A DNA stretch of 64,000 nt from Phaeosaccion multiseriatum (GCA_965112735.1 OZ218951.1:4216001-4280000); one strand, 5' to 3'. Positions 12,428-25,300 are shown, counted from the first letter of the stretch. The notes: a model not told the origin generated them from the sequence alone. Program-made: numbers and translations.

Positions 12428-13179
12428 TCATGTCTGTGCTGCTGCCGAGACGGGAGTCAGGTCCAGCACCTGTGGGCAGGGAGGAGGAGGAGGATGAAGA
12501 GGATGGAGGAGGGAGGAGTGAGGAGGAGGAGGAGGAGGAGGAGGAGGAGGAGGAGGAGGAGGAGGAGGAGGAGGAGGAGGAGGAGAGGTGGGAGGAGGGA
12601 AAAGGAGGGAGGGAGGAGGGGGTGAGGGGCATGCAGGATAGAGTTGAAACAGATGAGCGCATTTTTGAAAGGCAATGGCATACACTGTACAGGAATGAAA
12701 AGAGTATACGAAATAAGCAAGGCAAGCCAAGCCAAGCATGACTCAGCCTCTACAACTACCCAGACACTCCTGCCCCCCCCCCCCACTGTCTCCCCTGCGC
12801 AACGGCACCGTCGGCTCCCTTGCTGCTCCTTCAAAATTGAGCAACACTTGCTCATCCCCCCCCCCCTTCGCTCTAACTTACCACCTCCCCCGTTCTGTTG
12901 GGCAGTGGCGTTTCATCGCTGGTAACGTCGAATCTGCAGGCCGGGCAAACGCGATGTGCGTCCATCCATGTCATGACACTGGAGCGCATAGGGGGAAGAG
13001 GGTACAGGGGTATACAGGGGGTAAAGCAAGGGTAGAGGGGTAGCAGGGGGGTTAGGAAGAGGGCAGAGGCAAGGGGCAACAAAGCAGCCATGCAGCAGTC
13101 GGGCAGCACAGGGGCGAGAGCGGGCGAGAAGGAGCCACACACACACACACGCACGCACCCACACACAAATAGAGTGCAC

Positions 13180-13225
<46 letters not shown>

Positions 13226-15857
13226 CAATAGTAATAGTAAAAAGTAGCAGGAGGAGGAGGGGGAGGAGGGGAAGAAAGAGGATGAGGGTCTGATCTTTTT
13301 CGTCGAAGGGCCCTGCACTTACCAGGTCTTGTGGAAGGCATGATGGCAGGGTAGACAGCAAATCTCCTCGCCCTCTTCGTACTCGCACAGGCAGATGATG
13401 CACTCCGACCCCCCCATGAAGTTTTGCCCTTGCATCCCGGTGCCGCCGCCCCCTTCGCCCACCTTGCCAGACCCACTCCTATTCGCAATCCCACCCCCGC
13501 CCCCGACAGTAGCAGCTAAGTCAGAGGCGAACGAGGCAGAGACGTCTTCCACTTCTTCCTCCTCCTTTGACTCGTGTTGTTGTGGGGATCCAGCGCTACC
13601 GAAGAAGGGAGGTGATGAGGCCGAGGGGTTAAAAGCCCGTGCGCCAGGGCCGTGTATTCTGCTGTCGTACCTGTTTGTTTGTTTGTTTGTTTGTTTGAGT
13701 GTCAGTTTGTGTTGGGATACACAAGGAGAGGAGGGAGGCGCGGGGGATGGCAGTGGACGCGCGGGGGGGGGTGGGGGAGGGAAAGAACAGGAAGAGAGAA
13801 TCGAGTCAGTCGGTCGGTCAGCGCATGCAACGAGGAGGAAGAGGCGCACAGTATACTTGCTTGGCGCCGATGGGGCTCGCATCTGATCTGCTCTTGCAGG
13901 GCTCTTGCCGTTTAAAAGCATCACAACACTCACTACTTTTGCTCACTGTGAACGAAACAAAGGAGCGAGCGAGCGAATAAACCAGCTTGCCCACTTGCCA
14001 CTTACTTGAAGTACACGAATTCTCTTCTCTTGTCCGTGCTGACGCCCCTTTGCTGCTCCATTCTGTCCTCTGTCGCATCTCCCCTCTGCAAGCACAGTAG
14101 TTGGTGATACAGCATAGCACACCAGTTGGTGATACAACACGGCACAGCAAGGAAGAAAACATAAAAGATACGACCAGCGACAAGAGGGGATTGATCCCAG
14201 CAACAACATACATGAGGCACCATTCCCGTCTCTTCCTCCCCTCCCTCACACGGACAAACTAACCACACTGTCGAAAAGGGAGGGCAGGGGTTTCATGTGA
14301 CCGTGAAGGGTTTAATTTAAGCATTGCAGAATCTCAAGCATCAACAGCAATCAATCATCCTCACTCACATACAGACTGCTCCTGTACAAGCAACCATACT
14401 CCTACTGATTCCTCCTCTTCCTCCCCCCGCACCGCACCCACGCACCCACGCACCCACGCACCTCCCTAACCGCCGACGACGCCCCGTACCGCATACGCAT
14501 CCTCCTTCTCTTGAGCATGGCGTACACGATGAACATGAGGAGGATGGTCCAGATGCCCACGTTTTGGTAGTTACCCGAGGAGAAGGCGTGGGCCTGTGTA
14601 TGAGAAGGGAGGGGAGGGGAGACAAAGGGAGTCAGCACTCGTATTTAACAATTTGCTGTTTGCATTGTGTGTGTGTGTGCGTGCATGTGTGTGTGTATGG
14701 GGGGGGGGGGGGGGGTAGAAGAGGGCGTTTCGTTGGGAGCGCAAGAGTACGTTACAAGACAGAACAGAGAGAGGACAACGGACAAGGCGACGCCAAAGCC
14801 ACGCACACAGGGAAAAGAGGCGAGACGCTCCTCTGCCAAGAAGGAAAAGGGCGGCAACTGTGGCAAATCCTAAGAACTGAAACTGAAACGGAAAAAAAGG
14901 GAAGGTGAGGCGCGCGGCGTGGACTGGGCCCAAGCCAGAAAGACCTACTCTCTCTCCCTCTCTCTCCAATCATTTTAAGAGCCTTTTCTCTCTCTCCCCC
15001 CCCCCACACACCCTCCCTCAAGTCACCAACCACGCGTGAGCCAACTCCAGATCTAGGGCAGGGGCAGCCAGGCTGTGTCCCTTTTGGGCTAACACGAACT
15101 GTTGTGCATAATACGCGACTCAAGCAACTCACCCATTCCTTGGCGCTGATGTAGACGAGAAACACCACCACAAGCATGGTGAGCCCGTTCAGCAGATCCG
15201 TGCACACACAATCTGTGCCCACCATCCCCCCCCTCCTGCAGTCCGGGACAGAGCACGGGCAAGGTAGGCAGCACGGGAGAGATGCGGTTACTCGTGTGGT
15301 GAATGGGAGGGGAAGCGAGGGAGAGAGAAAGAGGCGCGGGGGCACGGGAGCGAGGGGCATTTTTCTTCTCATTCGGGAGGTTTCCCTTCCCCCCGAAAGA
15401 AGCTCAACGATCCACGCCAAGGGGATATCTTCCAGAGAACTTCCGTTCTTCACTCCCAATAGTCCCCAATGCTCCGACTGAGCCTCCTCCCTCACTTTTG
15501 TACTCTGTATGGCCCCCACCCCACCCTCTGCCGTGTGTGGAACCTCTTTTTGTGCCATGTTTTGTCGACCCGTGTCTCTCACCTGTGAGCCGCCGACGCA
15601 TCGTCCCTCCCGTAGTACTCCGCCTCCCCTTGTCGTTGCCTCCTCGCGAAGGACCTCGCTGCTGTCCCATCTCCTCTCTCCAATCCATCCTCAATTGGCG
15701 CGCTTGGCCCAATCACAACGAGGCCGTCAGACCTTCCCAACTCCCCTGTTGTTGGGAACTCCACCTGCCTCCCCGGCTCACCCGTCGATACGACCCAAAT
15801 ACTCGACATCTCCGACGCTCCGCTGAAGCTTCCCCGTACTCTTGAGGCGTAGGCTCC
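12428..15857 (-). CDS. Membrane-anchored RING-finger protein (putative E3 ligase), 5' end unresolved
   Basis: Exons in transcript order, all phase-consistent: 15857-15583, 15235-15133, 14593-14471, 14085-14006, 13670-13323, 12978-12882, 12469-12428 (stop). The encoded part has a Cys-containing stretch, one hydrophobic helix (MLVVVFLVYISA), a short loop, a second helix (IWTILLMFIVYAML) with a KRRRMRMR basic stop, a low-complexity Gly/Ser linker, then a RING spread over two exons. Its metal ligands read CIIC, CCLPCHHAFHKTC and CPAC. Topology suggests a cytosolic C-terminal RING on an endomembrane or plasma-membrane protein. The final 13-residue exon follows a perfect GTAAGT donor. The first exon(s) lie right of 15857, possibly in the open frame at 16250-15880. 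Substrate unknown. Confidence 0.72.
12478..12590 (+). repeat. (GGA)n run in the last intron of the RING gene
   Basis: GAG/GGA trinucleotides. On the gene's own strand this is a CTC/TCC tract leading to the acceptor at 12470. Confidence 0.85.
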
Positions 15858-16537
15858 CTGCAGCAGCGGCAAAACTGTCTAAAGGTACACCAAAACGTAA
15901 AGATCACGGCACAGGGCGCCGCGCTGGCTTGAGATTTCTGTTCCGCAAACCTCAAGGAAGTGGTGTCTCCCTTTCCTTCTCGGTTGCTGGGCCTCCCTGG
16001 CTGTGTCCTCTTTCCACTCGATCACCACCGAGACCTTACAAGAGCCGCACTTGTCCTTGCTTCTGTGCCAAGAACTATATGGCCCAATTGGAAAAGAATC
16101 GGCAGGATGGCCCAAAAAAATCTGTGATTGGTGTGGAGCACCACCACCATCCCCAAGGGGGCTTTTTTCCTCCAATTTTTTTGACGGACCTGTTCTGGTT
16201 CCGTAGTAGTGGGCTTGCGTGGGAGACAGACAGAGCACCCTCCCCTCAATGACTCCATCCAATCTGGGCTTGCCTCTGCTGGTCCATCGCCTGCCATACT
16301 TTCCGTTTGAAATTCAGCCCCGTTTCGAGCGTTGGGAGATTTAACGACAAAGCACACAGGGCATCTCTTTGCAAATTGGGCAGCAGCAGCATCGGCAGCA
16401 CGCAAAAAAGAGAGGCAGGGCTGGAAGCCCGGCGTCTTAGAGTGCCCGAAAGAATGGGGGGTATAGCTGCTCCAAGAAGCTCAGGATAGCTTGCTTGATG
16501 ACTTGAGAGCTCTCCCCGGGCCGATAGAGCGTTAGCC
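15858..16537. other. Divergent spacer, possibly holding 5' exon(s) of the RING gene
   Basis: Non-repetitive sequence between the last resolved RING-gene exon and the ATG of the LRR-RGS gene. Minus-strand frames are open from about 16260 to 15880 and from 16668 to 16246. One contains KCGSCK and hydrophobic stretches. I cannot find a strong donor in the required phase 0, so no exon is called. Confidence 0.4.
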
Positions 16538-17336
16538 ATGACGGCCCCCAGCCTGGCGCTGGCTCTTGCGGAGGACAATCTCTGTGAGGACCCTGCGCCC
16601 GAGGAGGGTATCATGGTGGAAGGAGCGGCAGGAGCAGCTGCAGAAGCCAACACCATCCTCCCTCCCAAGACGTCTTCGAGGCGGTCGGGAAAAACGGGGC
16701 ACCCGTTGGGCCGGGGAAAGAGAAAGCATGGGCGGCGAATAAGAAAGAGCTCAGGTGAGACGTCCTGCCATTCAGTGGCGTGGTCGGTGCATTATCGCGT
16801 GCAAGTCGACTGGACTGAACAAGTGTGTGCGTTTCTGTGTGTATTTACGTGAGGAGGGTCGAGGGCAGAGGGGGGGGAGGAGTTAGGTCGCTCGTAGGCA
16901 GACACAGTGCGCGTGTGGTGGAGCAAATACTCTTTGTGGGGAAGCCTCGCCGTATGTCCGTCTGGTCTCGCGCCCCCTCCTTGCTCCTGGCTGCCCGCCC
17001 ACCTGGGCCTCCGTGTCCCTCATTTCCTCCCTCCCTCCCTACTGGCATGTCATCGCACCGCACCACCCTCTCATTCAATGGCACGAAAAAAATGGAACAA
17101 TTGGGCTCTGTCTGGACCAACCAACCAACCAACCCGACCCAAACCAAATCAATCAGGCGTTGCGCGGAGGATGACCGGCGACGCTCTGCAGGACCTGTAC
17201 GTCCACCTCAAAGGGGCCGATTGGCACAAGAACAAGGGGTGGTTGGTGGAAGCCAGCGAGGTAAGTCAGCAGCAACGAGCGGCAGCAACGGGGGCAGGCG
17301 CGGGCGAACGTGGGCGGACACACACACAAACACACC

Positions 17337-17377
<41 letters not shown>

Positions 17378-17533
17378 GGAGAGAGGGAAAGAGAGAGAGG
17401 TTGATGGCTGACGGCTGGAGAGGGTGCGAGCGATGGTCCTCTTGGGTGGTGACTGTGGAGCTGTTCGTCCTAGGCATAGCTCGCTTTCCTTCTGGTGAAG
17501 CTCAACACAGACAACGACGACGACGACGACGAC

Positions 17534-17566
<33 letters not shown>

Positions 17567-20500
17567 TGAAGATGGCATGAGTCCTTAACACACTTCTGTT
17601 CTTCTGTTGGGGCTTGTCATCTCCCCCCTCCCCCCCTCCCCTCCCCTCCCCTCCAGCTGGCGAAGTGGCACGGCCTGAGTGTGCAGAGAGGCGTGGTGGT
17701 GGGGCTGACCCTGCCGTCCAATGGCCTCGTCGGGCAGCTACCGCCCTCCCTCGGCAACTTCGTCACCCTCGAGAACCTGAACCTGGCCTATAACCACAGA
17801 CTCGGTGGGCGCCTCCCGCCCTCCGTCGGCTCAATGAGCAGTCTGCGTGTGCTCCATCTCTTTTGCTGCGGTCTGGTCGGGCCCATCCCGGAGGCCGTGG
17901 GGCGGCTCTCCCGCCTAGAGGAGCTGTGGCTCAATAATAACGCCATGACAGGGCGAATCCCAGAGTCGCTGGGTCGATTGGTCCGTCTGAAGGAGCTGTA
18001 CCTGAACGGCAATGAGTTTACAGGCCGTATCCCTTCCAGCTTTCGCCGGCTCACCAAGCTGGAGGGGCTGAATTTGGGCTACAATCAATTACACGGCAGT
18101 TTCCCCACCTGTCTGGGAGAAATGACGAGCATCCGCTTGCTCGTGCTGGAGGGAAACACACGCATGCAGGAGGGCGGAAGGGTGATTCCCCCGCAAACGG
18201 GTGTGGGATTGGCTCGCTTCATGGCCCAGAAGAGATCGGACTTCCTCGCTGAGGTACGGTAGAGGGGATATAGTAGCACGGTAACGTCGTTAGATGGCGT
18301 TACACGGTTACACTGTAATGGGCCCAATGAGCTGTAACTGAAGAGCCACCCACTGCAGGCGCGGGGCGGGGGCGGCGGGGGCGGTGGGGGAAGGGGCGAC
18401 GGAGGGGCAAGGCGGGGCGAGCAGAGGAGGAGAGGGTGCTTGCGGCTGTGCTTTCGGGGCGGAGAAAGGACCCACAAGAGAGAAGGGAGCGGGGGAGTGT
18501 ATGCATACATATACTCTTTCTCCTTTTCTCTTGGTCGCTTACACGCCTCCACTCACCACCTCACCTGCCGCTCGTATTGTGCTGTGTTTTTGTGGTGTTT
18601 GCTTTGCCTGTTTGCTCTCCTGCGCCACCTGCTTTTCCTGCTCCTCCTGCTTCTTCTTCTTCTTCTTCTCCGCCGCCTCCTCCTCCTCCTCCTCCTCCTC
18701 CTCCCCCTCCTTCTCCTCCTTCCTCCTCTTCCTCTTCCTCCTCCTCCTCCTCCTCCTCCTCCTCCTCCTCTCCTCCTCCATCCTCCTCCTCCATCCTCCT
18801 CCTCCTCCTCCTCCTCCTCCTCCTCCTCCTCCACCACCTCAGATCTTGCGCCATACGGAGGCAGAGGAGCAGCGACAGGCGCTGGCGCGTCACGGGGTCA
18901 TGGATGCAATGTCGAGGGAGGGAGGGAGGGAGGGAGGCAGCAGAGGAAGAAGAGCATCGGGGATGGAGACGGAGTGGGTCAGGTGGGTTTGGGTGTAGGG
19001 ATGATGGGAGGGAGAGAGGGAGGTAATTGGAGGGGAAAGAGAGGAGGAGTGGAAAATTTATTCCGTGGGGGAGTGGAGAATTTATTCCGTGCCATTTCTC
19101 TGTTATCGAAGCCAAGGAGAGGAGACTTTTTTGCTGGTGGATCTGCTTGTAATGAACGAATATTGGCCCTTTGTTTTCGCCTAACACCCACTCATCCTTG
19201 CGATACCCAACCCCATTGCCCTTGGTGCTCACGCAGGGGGATGGCTTCAGCACCGAAAGCGCAGAGCCGCGAGGAGAGAGGGGCGTGTCAGGAGGGTCCG
19301 GGCCCTTGACCGTTAGGGGTCGATCCGACAGCCACAGCATGGTGTCTGCGTCGACTCGCGTTACTCATTTGGGCTCGTCCACAGAGTCAAGCCCTTCCCA
19401 AGGGGTGGAGGAGCTGTGCCCTCCTCCCCCAGGGGTGGAGCAGTCGAGGCCTTCCCCAGGGGTGGAGGAAACGTGTCCTTCCCCCGGGGCGGAGGAGGAG
19501 TCTTGTTCTTCCCCAGCAGGGCTCAAGGAGCTGTGCCCTCCTCCCCCAGGGGTGGAAGAGTCGAGCCCCTCCCCAGGGGTGGAGGAGACTACCGCCTCAC
19601 CAAGGGTGAAGGAGTCCCGCCCTTCCTCAGGGGTGGGGGAGGAGTGCCCTTCCCCCCCCGGGCTGGAGGAACTGTGCGTCAGTGTGGACAGGGTCAGTCT
19701 AGAGGTGGTATGTGTCACCTCTGCTGCTGCTGCTGCCACCACCTCTGCCGCTGCTGTTGCTGTTGCCACCAAGCACAACAATGGCAGCAGCGTGGAGCAC
19801 CACCATGACAGGAATGGCGGGGAGGGTGGTGTGGGGGGTGATGAAGCCGCCGCAGTCGCAACGGTCGTGACGGAGCCCACGAAGTTTGACCTAATTGGGC
19901 CGGCGAGGGGGCCACGGGAAGCGGCGGCGGCTGCTTTCAGCGGGGCTGAGCAGACAAATAACGGAAGCATGCCGGCTCAAGACGAGGAGCCATCATCGAG
20001 AAGAGGCGAGGAGGAGGCATCAAGAAGAGAGGAGGGGGAGGAGGAGGAGAAGGAGGAGGCACGGAGAATGGAGGAGGGGTGGGGGGGGGAGGAGGAGGCA
20101 TCGAGAAGAGGAAAGGAAAAGGAGGAGGAGGAGGAGGAGGAAGAGGATGATGAGGAGGGGGAGGAGGAGGAGGAGGAGGAGGAGGAGGAGAAGAAGAAGG
20201 AAGAGGAGGAGGAGAAGGAGAAAAAGGAGGACGAGGAGGAAAAGGAGGACGACGGGGAGGAGGAGGAATCGAAACGAGGAGATGACGAGGAAAGGGAGGG
20301 GAAGGAGGCGCGGAGAGCAAGAGAGGAAGAGGAGCAGGAGCAACAACTGGGGGAGGCGGAGAGGCAGCGGCGAGATCATCTCGTTCAACTGATGCGTCGG
20401 CAGGAGGAGGAGCGCGCCGGACGAATGGTGGGAGGGTTGGAGGAGATGGCAGGGGGTTGGGAAGAGGAGAAGGAGGAGGAGGAGGAAGGGAGGGGACGGG

Positions 20501-23193
20501 GCGCCATGTTGGAATGGGCGGAGATGGTCAAGAAGGAAGGGAAAGGAGGACGTCGTAGAAGTGGCTCAGGAGCGACGACAATCTTCCTTGCACGAGACAT
20601 TTTCTCCAGCGGCAGAAAGGGCAGAAAGGTCAGAGGAGGAGGAGGAGGAGGAGGAGGAGGAGGAGGAGGAGAGGGAGGAGCAGGGAATATGCAGGAAAGA
20701 GACGAGGGACACGAAACGGAGATGCTGGACATGGCTGCATACTTTAAAGAGACGGAGCCGGTGGACGTGGCGACTTACTTTAGAGAAGCGGCTGAAGAGC
20801 TAGGTGGTGAAACACCTGGAGGAGGAGGAGGAGGAGGAGGAGGAGGAGGAGGAGGAGGAGCAGGAGCAGGAGCAGCAGTATCAGCAGCAGCAGTAGCAGG
20901 AGGAGGAGCCACAGCAGCAGGGCTTGACGCGGGGGGGGGAGACGAAGAGGAGGAGGGGCTTTCCGCTTCCGTCATTCCCCTTGCGCCCCCCCCCCTGGCA
21001 TCGACAGCAGGAAAGGGCTTCAGCGCGAGCCTGAACCCAAACCACTTCTCCACCTCCACCACGTACTCGGCGACTCCACGGGCCATCACCCCACCCACCC
21101 CAGCCAATCCTGAGGCCAGCCGCGATAAGCCCCGATGGGACTACCAACGGATGGGCTTCCTGAGCAAGAGCGCCTCTGCGCTAGCCACAGAGGAAGCAGC
21201 AGCAGCAGCAGCAGCAGCAAGCAGTGGAAGAGGCGGTAGTGGTGGTGGGGGCCGGGGGGGTGGTCACCGGACCTCCTCCTCATCTTCATCCTTCGCCAAG
21301 GCCCTCAAGGGACTAAGCTTCAAAGCCATGTTCATGCGGCATTCAATGGTAAGTAGTAGTCGCCATTTGCGAGTGGTGCGAACGAGTGATGAGTAGTGCC
21401 AGTTGTGGTGTAGCGAGGGGGGGGGGGGGAGAAGTTAAGGTGTAGTGAGAATGCTGCTGCTGCCTCACCACTTCCTTACGCTTACCGTACCTCTCGTCTT
21501 CTCTCGCCGCTGTCTATTTCCTCTTCCTCACCCTCTCCGCCCCTTTCCCCTCTCCACAGAGCAACTCAGCGTCGGATAATGGTGGGAGTGTGAGAGTCGG
21601 TGGCCAGCAGCAGGGACAGGCACACCAGGCAGCACCATTGTCCGACAACAACTCAACGATGAGAGACAAGGCGAAGGCCAAGGCCAAGGACAAGGGCAAG
21701 GGAAAGCAGCAGCACCGAGCCGATAAGAGGCAGGGGGCTGGGTTGTCTACCAAGCTGGGCTTCTCTTCGATGCTGCTTCCTCTCTCCCCCACCTCCAAGC
21801 GAAAGCGGTGGGGCGAGGACGAGGGGACTACGCCGTCACTGAGGAGGTGTGTGAGGGAGGGTGGGGTGATTGAGGAGGAGGGGTCGTGATTGATATGTGA
21901 TGAAACAAGGAAGGGAAAGGCAGGAAATACATGTTCTATTCTAGTGTTCATGGTGAGCTTCCTACAAGAGGTCCTCCAGCCTTTTGGTACTATCTAATTT
22001 TTCTGATTTTTCCCTCCTCCTCCTCCTCCTCCTCCTACTCCTCCTCCTCCTCCTCCTCCTCCTCCTCCTCCTCCTCCTCCTCCTCCTCCTCCTCCTCTTC
22101 CTCCTCCCCCTTCTCCTCCTCCCCCTTCTCCTTCTCCTCCTCCTCCTCCTCCTCCTCCTCCCCCTCCTCCTCCTCCTCTTCCTCCTACTCCTCCTCCTCC
22201 TCCTCCTCCTCCTACTCCTCCTACTCCCTCTCCTCCTCCTCTTCCTCCTCCTCCTCCTCCTCCTCCTCCTCCTCCCCCTCTCATGCCTTGAACGCTTGTT
22301 GTGCGTGTTCTGCCCTCTGCAGCAATGGTGTGTGGGGCCGCAAGTCTCTCGGTGGGTCGTCAGGAGCAGTAGGCAAGAACTTCATTGATTGCGCAATGAG
22401 CGAGGCCAGTGTGAGCAGCAGCAAACGGAGAGGCACCTTCAGCGCATTCACCATTACGCGCAGCTTGAGTCTCACCAAAACTCTACCCGCAACCTCGTCA
22501 TCTTTCCCGGGAGGAGGAGGAGGAGGAGGAGGCGGAGGAGGAGGAGGCGGAGGGGGCAGCGGGGACGGGGCGGAGGACGGGGAGGCCGGCGACATCGAAG
22601 ACTCTCTGCAGGAGAACCTACACACGAGCTTCATCGACATTTGCACAAGCCCCTACATCCTGCAGAAGGTCAGTGCAGTGCAGTGTAGCATAGTGTGTGT
22701 GCGTGTATACGTGAGTGATTGCCGAGCCGTCTCGCACGTTCTCCACCCGCACTTGGAAAGACTGACGTAACCCACGCACGCACACACACACGCGCACACA
22801 CACACACACACACGCACATGCGCATCATCATACATGCCCTTTTTCTTATCCCATTCTACCCTCTCTCCTCTCTTCTCTCCCCTCCCCAGATTGACGAGTG
22901 CCTGTCGAGGGGCACCGCTGTGCTGCCTTCCCTCGGACCAATCCTGGAACGGCGCTCGCAGGCACCGTTCTCTCTGCTCGAGTTCTGTCTCTTCACAAAG
23001 GCGGAGCACACGGACGAGAATGTGGACTTCTATCTTGCGGTGGAGGCTTACAAGAGGATCTTGCGAGGAGAGGCAGAGGGAGATGAGGAAGAGGCCAGCG
23101 AGGAGGAGAGAGAGGGGGAGGGGGAGGGGAAGGGGAAGAGAGGAGGGGGCGACAGGGACGGGGAAGGGGAGGGGAAGAGCCAACAACAACAGC

Positions 23194-23228
<35 letters not shown>

Positions 23229-23734
23229 GGAGGAAGGGGAGGAGGAGGAGGGAAGGTGGGGTGCGATGATGAGAGCGACCACAAGAGCGCATTCGGCGAG
23301 GACGAAGAGGGGCAAGAGCAGGGGCAGGGGCAGGGCAAGGAGGAGGAGAGGATTAGGGCGGAGCAGAAGGAAGTTCAGCGGAATAGGGCTAAGCTGAAGG
23401 CACTACGGCTCATCAAAGAGAGGTAGGAGGAGTGGGTTGGGGTTGGTTGTGGGTGGTGTGCTCAATTGAAAGGCACGACAGCACCAGTTGTTTGAGCCAA
23501 TTTTGTTCATAAACATCCTCCGCGTCCCCTCTCCCGTCTTGTTTGCTGTAATTTTGCTGTAACCTCTGCGCTGTCCAGATTCTTGAGTCACAGTTCGCCG
23601 CAGGAAGTGAATCTGTCGAGCACGGTCCGCAGCAGCACTTTGCGCAAGATCCATCATGAGCTTGCGGGCGGGAAATTCGAACGGACAGGCCGGACACCGG
23701 CGGCAGCAATACCAACAAGAGCAGTCGCAGCAGA

Positions 23735-23777
<43 letters not shown>

Positions 23778-25300
23778 GTAGGAGCAGCAGCAGCAGGAGC
23801 AGGAGCAGGAGCAGGAGCAGTAGCAGGCGCAGCAGTTGGTGATACAGCAGCAGCAGGGAGCGCGGAGGGCCTTCCCCGTGGTGGCAGCGACGCTGAGGGG
23901 GAGAGGGGGGAGAGCGAGTCCATGTGCTTCGCTGACGGTGACTCCGTCCTACCGGTAAGGAGGAGGAGGAGGAGGTGGCGGTGGTGGTGGTGGTGGTGGA
24001 GGAGGAGGAGGAGGAGCAACAGAGGAGGTGGGCGGAGGGAGGGGCTGGCTGGATGGATTGATGGACTGTTTCTCTTTTTTTCTTCCCCTCTCTCGGTCCC
24101 TTATCTGCTCCTCTCTTTTCTCTCTCTGCCTCTGCTCCCCTCCCCCCCCCCCCCTTCTCCTGAACACAATCGCTATTCCGATGTCGATAACGATAACAGG
24201 GGTCCGTGTATACCACAGCAACGGGAGGGTCTATCTTCCTGGGAGGCGAAGACGAGTCGTGTGTGACGCTCATGTCGTCATCTCAGGTCTCCATGGGCAG
24301 CCACGGCTACAGCGTGTCCACGTCCGGACTGTCGCCACACCACCGCAACCAGCAGCAACAGCAGCTGAGGATACAGGAGTTGGTGATACAGCAGCAGCAG
24401 TCGCAGGAAGAGGAAGAGGGCGTTGAGGTGCATGTGGTACATGAGGACGACGGTTTCAGAGTCGAAGAGGAGGAGGAAGAAGAAGAAGAAGAAGAAGAAG
24501 AAGAAGAGGAGGAGGAGGAGGAGGAGGAGGAAGAAGACGAAGAGGAAGAGGAGGAAGAGGAGGAGGAGGAGGAGGAGGAGGAGAAGAAGAAGGAGGAGGA
24601 GGAGGAGAAGGGAGGGGAGGGGGGGAGGGCATACGGCCCCAGCGGAGGAGCAGTGCAGGGGCTGGTCAGTCCGGAGAGTGTGTGTATCAGCCTGCCCCCG
24701 CTCAGCAGGAGCAGGGGCAGGAATGAGGGGAGGAGGGAGGGCGCCGCAGCAGAACAAGAGGAAGAAGAGGACGAAGCTGCCATTCTGTTCGACGAGGCCC
24801 AGCGGCAAATCTACTCGCTCATGAAGAACGATGTCTTTCCTCGCTTCATCGCCAACCGCTGTCGCACACTCAAGAACGTTGTGCGAGACGCTTCTGCTGC
24901 TGTATCCCTCATCAGCAGCGGAGGAGCGGCAGCGGCAGGAGGGGGAGGAGGAGGAGTAGGGGAAGTGGAGCGAGCAGTGGCGGTCTTGGCGGAAGGGCTC
25001 ACCGCAGAGGAGATGCGCGTGGTTGTGGACTTTGTGGATATCCTGCCGAGCCTCGCTAATGCCGACCCTGACCAACAAGCTGAGCCGCTCAGCCCCATGG
25101 TGCGGCACCAGCAGAAGCAGAAACAGCAGAAGCAACGGCAGCAGCAGCAGCAGCAGCAGTCACAGTTGTTGGTTCAGCCGGGTAGGGTGCACAGGAGGCA
25201 TGACACCAACTCATCCGACGGCTTGCCCCGGGGGTTCGCCCCCCTGAGCTGCGAAACGAACTCGCCTCCTTTCCCAAAGCTCACGTCATCACACACATAG
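16538..25300 (+). CDS. Leucine-rich-repeat / RGS-domain fusion protein
   Basis: Ten phase-consistent exons: 16538-16754, 17157-17260, 17657-18253, 18843-18982, 19251-21348, 21560-21846, 22323-22668, 22890-23422, 23579-23954, 24200-25300; about 1932 residues. Residues 80-300 are plant-type LRRs, with an N-cap (LQDLY..LKGADW..NKGWL) and units of the NxLxGxIPxxLGxLxxL kind. Then come about 750 residues of acidic, Pro- and Gly-rich low complexity. The RGS domain is in three pieces: 1264-1320 (FSLLEFC...ENVDFYLAVEAYKRI), 1432-1471 (EVNLSSTVRSSTLRKIHHEL) and 1760-1790 (LFDEAQRQIYSLMKNDVFPRF). Insertions of about 110 and 290 residues separate them. RGS domains speed GTP hydrolysis on heterotrimeric G-alpha. 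The exon 4/5 junction is the least certain; an alternative acceptor lies at 19235. No signal peptide or transmembrane helix seen. Confidence 0.83.
18655..18838 (+). repeat. (CTC)n microsatellite in LRR-RGS intron 3
   Basis: CTC/CTT units end at the acceptor CACCTCAG at 18842, again serving as the pyrimidine tract. Confidence 0.9.
20030..20300 (+). repeat. Coding GAG/GGA microsatellite (poly-Glu)
   Basis: Imperfect GAG/GAA/GGA run inside exon 5 of the LRR-RGS gene, giving a Glu/Lys-rich stretch of about 90 residues. Confidence 0.85.
22015..22276 (+). repeat. (CTC)n microsatellite in LRR-RGS intron 6
   Basis: About 260 bp of CTC units with CTT and CTA variants, ending some 45 bp before the exon 7 acceptor at 22322. 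Confidence 0.9.
23178..23228 (+). repeat. Coding (CAA)n run (poly-Gln)
   Basis: CAA/CAG codons give about 16 Gln within the first insertion of the RGS domain (exon 8). Confidence 0.9.
24465..24610 (+). repeat. Coding GAA/GAG microsatellite (poly-Glu) in the second RGS insertion
   Basis: GAA units pass into GAG units and encode about 45 mostly Glu residues in exon 10 of the LRR-RGS gene. Confidence 0.9.

Noticed and set aside
12169-12741. 190-codon plus-strand frame with poly-Glu
   Set aside because: Driven by the GGA repeat, and overlaps the last exon and intron of the RING gene on the other strand.
18983-19250. Alternative acceptor at 19235 for LRR-RGS exon 5
   Set aside because: It would need a phase-0 donor in exon 4, and only weak GTC/GTT sites are available; the 18982 donor with the 19250 acceptor fits phase. 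Kept as an uncertainty.
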